A stretch of DNA of 7,758 nucleotides, from the NCBI GenBank assembly GCA_013001485.1, contig JABDMN010000101.1, positions 1-7,758 of the forward strand, read 5' to 3'. Each line of letters starts with the position of its first letter. Position 1 is the first letter of the stretch. Position numbers and translations under genes: made by a program. Shown here one piece after another: positions 5,271 through 7,758 of this stretch. This DNA comes from Acidimicrobiia bacterium. Lineage in GTDB: Bacteria > Actinomycetota > Acidimicrobiia > Spongiisociales > UBA5794. The notes below the pieces were generated by a model. The model was given only the letters and a program-made list of their open reading frames with translations. It made no database searches and was not told where the DNA came from.

Positions 5271-5581
5271 GCGACCGGGGCAGGCTCGGCGCTATCGGCC
5301 TTGGCCTGTTTGATCCTGGCTACGACCGCTCCGAAGTTGAGCGTCCAGCCAACACCAAACGGCCTGCCGACGACGATCTTCCCCTCGGGATCCCACATCG
5401 TCGCCTTGATGCGATCCATCGTTGGCACACGGAAGTCATAGGGGACGACGTCGCCCAGTGTTCCGTGCCAGGTGCGCTCCTCTTTGGGAAGTCGCAGCTC
5501 TTTGATGATGGCTGCGATCGCCACGATGGCGGCAAGCACCTTCAGCGGAGATATCGACTTACGTTTGCCGTCTCGTTTCAT
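5267..5581 (-). CDS. Small membrane-associated DUF5808-like protein
   Basis: 104 residues. A basic N-terminus (KRDGKRK) is followed by a short hydrophobic helix (about 12-26), suggesting an N-in membrane anchor or a membrane-lying helix. The conserved-looking core is VPYDFRVPTMDRIKATMWD (46-64) and VVGRPFGVGWTLNFG (70-84), which matches my recollection of DUF5808: a PyDfR.PT..R....W motif followed by fGvGW..NF. The tail is Ala/Pro-rich. Function is unknown. The ATG is supported by TAGGTT six bases upstream, a leaderless arrangement. It lies 73 bases downstream of the thioredoxin-like gene on the same strand, and its TAG overlaps the TAA of the convergent reductase gene. Confidence 0.75.
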   Translation of the reverse strand: MKRDGKRKSISPLKVLAAIVAIAAIIKELRLPKEERTWHGTLGDVVPYDFRVPTMDRIKATMWDPEGKIVVGRPFGVGWTLNFGAVVARIKQAKADSAEPAPVA

Positions 5582-5587
5582 GCACTC

Positions 5588-5593
5588 AACCTA
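5588..5593 (-). promoter_or_regulatory. Putative -10 (TAGGTT) for a leaderless DUF5808 mRNA
   Basis: On the minus strand TAGGTT is followed by GAGTGC and then the ATG at 5581: a TANNNT-N6-ATG layout. There is no Shine-Dalgarno. It suggests the gene has its own promoter rather than relying only on the upstream operon. Confidence 0.4.
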
Positions 5594-5654
5594 CTGAAGC
5601 CGAACCGGGCCGGAAGGGGCCGTTTGGCATGCTCTGAGGGCGGTTCCGAGGCAC

Positions 5655-5924
5655 TCAGCAGACCTCGCCGTCGTCATCGAGGTAGCAGGCATCCGACTGG
5701 AACCGATCCCAGTCGGCCATCAACTTCCCGAGTCCGGCCAGGTAGGCCGATAGTTCTGATCCGCTGATGGTCTTGTCGCCGTCGAGGATCACCGGAGCTG
5801 CTGTGCCCGGCGGAAGCTCATTCGCCGACACGGAGCGCACCGTGTGCGCGATCACGAGGTCGGCGAGCCTCCCGGCGGTCTCGTCACAAGCGGGGCAATC
5901 GTCGACCCGCAGTAGCTCGATCAC
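5655..5924 (-). CDS. Thioredoxin/glutaredoxin-like small protein with CPAC motif
   Basis: 89 residues. The layout is that of a minimal thioredoxin fold: strand IELLRV, redox motif CPAC (Cys10, Cys13), helix, strand, APVILDG with the cis-Pro candidate Pro44, and a final helix SELSAYLAGL. It probably reduces or senses thiols in the cytoplasm. The start is GTG at 5924-5922, overlapping the TGA of the DUF885 gene as GTGA, so translation is likely coupled; no clear ribosome binding site is seen. Unusually, the C-terminal tail has two more cysteines, Cys80 and the very last residue Cys89, separated by acidic residues (CYLDDDGEVC). A true glutaredoxin, a mycoredoxin-like protein or a non-enzymatic homologue cannot be separated by eye. 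Confidence 0.78.
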   Translation of the reverse strand: MIELLRVDDCPACDETAGRLADLVIAHTVRSVSANELPPGTAAPVILDGDKTISGSELSAYLAGLGKLMADWDRFQSDACYLDDDGEVC

Positions 5925-7600
5925 GACAGGCTCTCGACCCAGGCCTCCACAAGGTTGCCCAACGTCTCCAGCGGCACCGGGCCTGACCCCAGGACCACAT
6001 CGTGGAACCCCTTGATGTTGAAAGCCTCACCGAGCCGGTCCTCGGCCATCTTGCGGACCCGGAAAAACTCTCGCTGTCCCATCTTGTACCCGAGGGCCTG
6101 GCCCGGCCAGCCGATGTACCGATCGATCTCGTTGACGATGTTGTTCGGTGCCTGTGGCGAGTTCTCCGTCATGTAGTCGATGGCTTCCTGGCGGCTCCAT
6201 CCGAGGGCGTGGATGCCCGTGTCCACGACCAGACGTCCGGCCCGCCACGAATCGAACGACAGGATGCCGAATCGGGCAGCGTCTGAGGAGTACAGCCCCA
6301 TCTCGTCGGCGAGACGCTCGGTGTACAGGCCCCAGCCCTCCACGTATGCGTTGACCAGGGCGTGCTTACGGAACTCCTCGACTCCCTCGAGCTCCTGGGC
6401 GATGGCGAGCTGGAGGTGGTGGCCGGGGATCGACTCGTGGAACGCCAGGGCCTCCGACTCATACCGGGTGCGGGTGTCGGGATCGGTGGTGTTGATGAAG
6501 AACGTGCCAGGTCGGGCTCCGTCTGTGGATGGCGGCAGGTAATACGCCAACGGGGCGTCTTCGCCCCCGACCCCGATCTCAGCCATCACGCAGTCCGCCT
6601 GGGGGAGCTTCCCGAACCAGTCGCCCATCGCCGCCTTGGCTCGGGCCAACGAATCGGCGCCCGCCTGTTTCACCTGTTCCGCGGTCTCGAACCTCAGCGA
6701 CGTGTCCTCACGGAGCCGCCGGTAGATCTCGGGTACGTCGGAGGTGGCAAGCACCGCCTGGCCAAGTTCGGCGTATTCCCGCTCCAGGTCGGCGATCTCG
6801 GCGAGCCCGATGTTGTGGATGTCGAGGGGAGGCATCTGGAGCGACGTGTGACGGTGGATGGCCCTGGCGTAGACCTCTTCGCCATCGGGAAGCCAGCGGA
6901 CTCCTGCTTTGTCTCCGGGTCGAGCCTTGGGGAGCACTTCGTCATGGATGGCATCTCGCAACCGCAGGTAGGCAGGCCGGATCGTTGCGGAAACGACGTC
7001 CTGGAGAGCTGTGCGCCACGTTGCGGTCTGGGTCTCATCCCAGGCTCCAGGCGCGGGAAGGTGGATGAAGGGGTCGGCTTCGATCGGTGATGCGAGGTAG
7101 CCGTCGAGCTGACCAATGACCCGTTCGCACAGAGCTGCAACCGGTACCCGTTCCGTAGCCAGGCCCTGGCGGAGACGGGCGATCCCCTGGTCGAAAGCGC
7201 CGCCGAACTTCGAGAACTTCTCGACAACCGCCTCGGCGTGCTCAGGCTCGGTGATTGGAAGCTGGCCGACAAGCTGGAGGAACACCACGTGGAAGCCCGA
7301 AACGGGGTCGACGGCGAACTCGGCCATCCGGGAACGCAGCTCACCGGCTTCGGTTTCGGCCTCGAAGATCAACACTTCGCTCGTGATCTGCTCGGCCGCA
7401 GCCAGGTCGGCCGGGTCGATCGCCCGAGCCTTCTCGACAACCGAGTCGAGAAAGGCGATGCGGTTGTCCTCGGCCTCGCGGGAGAGATCCTCGATCTGGT
7501 CGTCGTAGCGGTGGTCACCCCGGAACAGGGCGGTGGTCGGGTAGTCGAGCAGCGTCTGCTCGTTGAAGTTCTCGGCGAGCGTGGCGAGGGCGTTGTTCAT
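5921..7600 (-). CDS. DUF885 family zinc-metallopeptidase-like protein
   Basis: 559 residues, typical of DUF885, with no signal peptide, so probably cytosolic. The hallmark HESIPGHHLQ (388-397) is the HExxPGHH zinc motif of the family, with Glu389 as the likely catalytic base. YVEGWGLYTE (419-428) supplies Glu421, the probable third ligand, as in gluzincin-like enzymes. The conserved C-terminal RYIGWPGQALGYKMG (494-508) is also present. The family is related to metallocarboxypeptidases and oligopeptidases by motif, but the substrate here is unknown. I use the ATG at 7600 rather than 7651: the longer version would start inside the hairpin region and add residues unlike the family, whereas 7600 has TAGCGT seven bases upstream. 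Its TGA overlaps the GTG of the thioredoxin-like gene, so the two form an operon. Confidence 0.9.
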   Translation of the reverse strand: MNNALATLAENFNEQTLLDYPTTALFRGDHRYDDQIEDLSREAEDNRIAFLDSVVEKARAIDPADLAAAEQITSEVLIFEAETEAGELRSRMAEFAVDPVSGFHVVFLQLVGQLPITEPEHAEAVVEKFSKFGGAFDQGIARLRQGLATERVPVAALCERVIGQLDGYLASPIEADPFIHLPAPGAWDETQTATWRTALQDVVSATIRPAYLRLRDAIHDEVLPKARPGDKAGVRWLPDGEEVYARAIHRHTSLQMPPLDIHNIGLAEIADLEREYAELGQAVLATSDVPEIYRRLREDTSLRFETAEQVKQAGADSLARAKAAMGDWFGKLPQADCVMAEIGVGGEDAPLAYYLPPSTDGARPGTFFINTTDPDTRTRYESEALAFHESIPGHHLQLAIAQELEGVEEFRKHALVNAYVEGWGLYTERLADEMGLYSSDAARFGILSFDSWRAGRLVVDTGIHALGWSRQEAIDYMTENSPQAPNNIVNEIDRYIGWPGQALGYKMGQREFFRVRKMAEDRLGEAFNIKGFHDVVLGSGPVPLETLGNLVEAWVESLS

Positions 7601-7630
7601 GCGGGTCACGCTACTTGCGCGACCCGCATG
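7598..7630 (-). promoter_or_regulatory. 14-bp hairpin/dyad ending on the DUF885 start codon
   Basis: On the minus strand CATGCGGGTCGCGC (7630-7617) and GCGTGACCCGCATG (7611-7598) pair over a five-base loop AAGTA. There are 13 Watson-Crick pairs and one G-U, which in plus-strand RNA would be an A-C mismatch. The outer 10 bp are a perfect inverted repeat. The 3' arm ends with the ATG of the DUF885 gene and contains its putative -10. It begins 24 bases after the upstream gene's stop, so it may be a terminator, an operator or an RNA switch for start access. No U-tract follows. Confidence 0.6.
7608..7613 (-). promoter_or_regulatory. Putative -10 (TAGCGT) for a leaderless DUF885 mRNA
   Basis: On the minus strand TAGCGT is followed by seven bases and the ATG at 7600, and it is the same hexamer as before the reductase gene. 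It lies in the loop and 3' arm of the hairpin at 7598-7630. There is no Shine-Dalgarno. Confidence 0.45.
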
Positions 7631-7654
7631 AACGTCACGCCCTGGGGGCAACCG

Positions 7655-7758
7655 TCACAGGTTGCTGACCTCGTGCGGGTTGAACACCGAGACCGGGCCA
7701 GGCAGGCCCGGCACGATCACCCGGTCGAGTCTCAGCGCACCCGTCGTGTCTTCGAAGA
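7655..7758 (-). CDS. C-terminal end of an unidentified protein (5' partial)
   Basis: On the minus strand a frame is open from the window edge to a TGA at 7657-7655, giving 33 residues: FEDTTGALRLDRVIVPG, then LPGPVSVFNPHEVSNL. The composition, with hydrophobic beta-like RVIVPGLPGPVSVF and an ordered end, looks like real protein. GC-rich third positions also favour this frame over the plus-strand frame open in the same stretch. I do not recognise the family. It lies 54 bases upstream of the DUF885 gene on the same strand, separated by the hairpin at 7598-7630, and may be the first gene of the same transcription unit. Confidence 0.6.
   Translation of the reverse strand, partial: FEDTTGALRLDRVIVPGLPGPVSVFNPHEVSNL

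Noticed and set aside
5072..5767. 231-codon plus-strand frame spanning the reductase end and the DUF5808-like gene
   Set aside because: Its Arg/Pro-rich translation has no domain and it crosses two better-supported genes in other frames.
6362..7090. 242-codon plus-strand frame opposite the DUF885 gene
   Set aside because: It is antisense to the conserved metallopeptidase motifs; high GC keeps the opposite frame open.
7601..7651. Upstream extension of the DUF885 frame to 7651
   Set aside because: It would cover the hairpin and nearly reach the upstream stop, adding 17 residues unlike the family; the ATG at 7600 has a -10 at leaderless distance.
7628..7758. Plus-strand frame starting at ATG 7628 and open to the window edge
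   Set aside because: The minus-strand frame in the same stretch has a more protein-like sequence and ends in a stop followed by a hairpin. The plus frame is rich in Arg/Gln/His, typical of a shadow.

Overview
The window looks like chromosomal DNA of a high-GC actinobacterium, plausibly of the Acidimicrobiia type. The grounds are high GC with GC-rich third codon positions, tRNA genes mostly without encoded CCA, several start codons placed as in leaderless actinobacterial mRNAs, and a small DUF5808-like protein. The taxonomic call is an inference. Nothing points to a phage, transposase, CRISPR array or biosynthetic cluster; this is mostly housekeeping sequence.

Layout. 1-138 is the 3' end of an unidentified plus-strand gene. 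Its stop codon overlaps that of a minus-strand lipoprotein with FG-GAP/VCBS-type calcium-loop repeats (135-1442). Upstream of the lipoprotein on the same strand lie tRNA-Ser(GCU) (1476-1565), a soluble GAF-HisKA-HATPase histidine kinase (1700-2896) and tRNA-Ser(GGA) (2992-3082). Divergent from that tRNA, only 27 bases away, is tadA (3110-3586), the tRNA adenosine-34 deaminase. tRNA-Ser(CGA) (3691-3780) and tRNA-Ser(UGA) (3897-3985) follow on the plus strand.

3587-4301 has no protein gene. Besides the two tRNAs it holds a duplicated module of about 127 bases (the 3' end of a tRNA-Ser plus palindromic sequence), a truncated tRNA-Ser relic, and a series of GC-rich hairpins. A ketopantoate-reductase-family gene (4302-5270) follows. 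It ends tail to tail, again with overlapping stop codons, against a minus-strand DUF5808-like gene (5267-5581). Further right, all on the minus strand, are a small thioredoxin/glutaredoxin-like protein (5655-5924), a DUF885 zinc-metallopeptidase-like protein (5921-7600) translationally coupled to it, and the C-terminal end of another gene (7655-7758).

How the parts relate. The four serine tRNAs (GCU, GGA, CGA, UGA) can together read all six serine codons, so this locus carries a complete serine decoding set within 2.5 kb. TadA acts on tRNA-Arg(ACG) in known bacteria, so its presence here is a matter of neighbourhood rather than a shared substrate. The most unusual regulatory feature is a 14-bp hairpin at 7598-7630 that ends exactly on the start codon of the DUF885 gene and also contains its likely -10 element. 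I see no clearly new multi-gene system; the points of interest are the tRNA-Ser cluster, the duplicated tRNA-end module, and the start-codon architecture.
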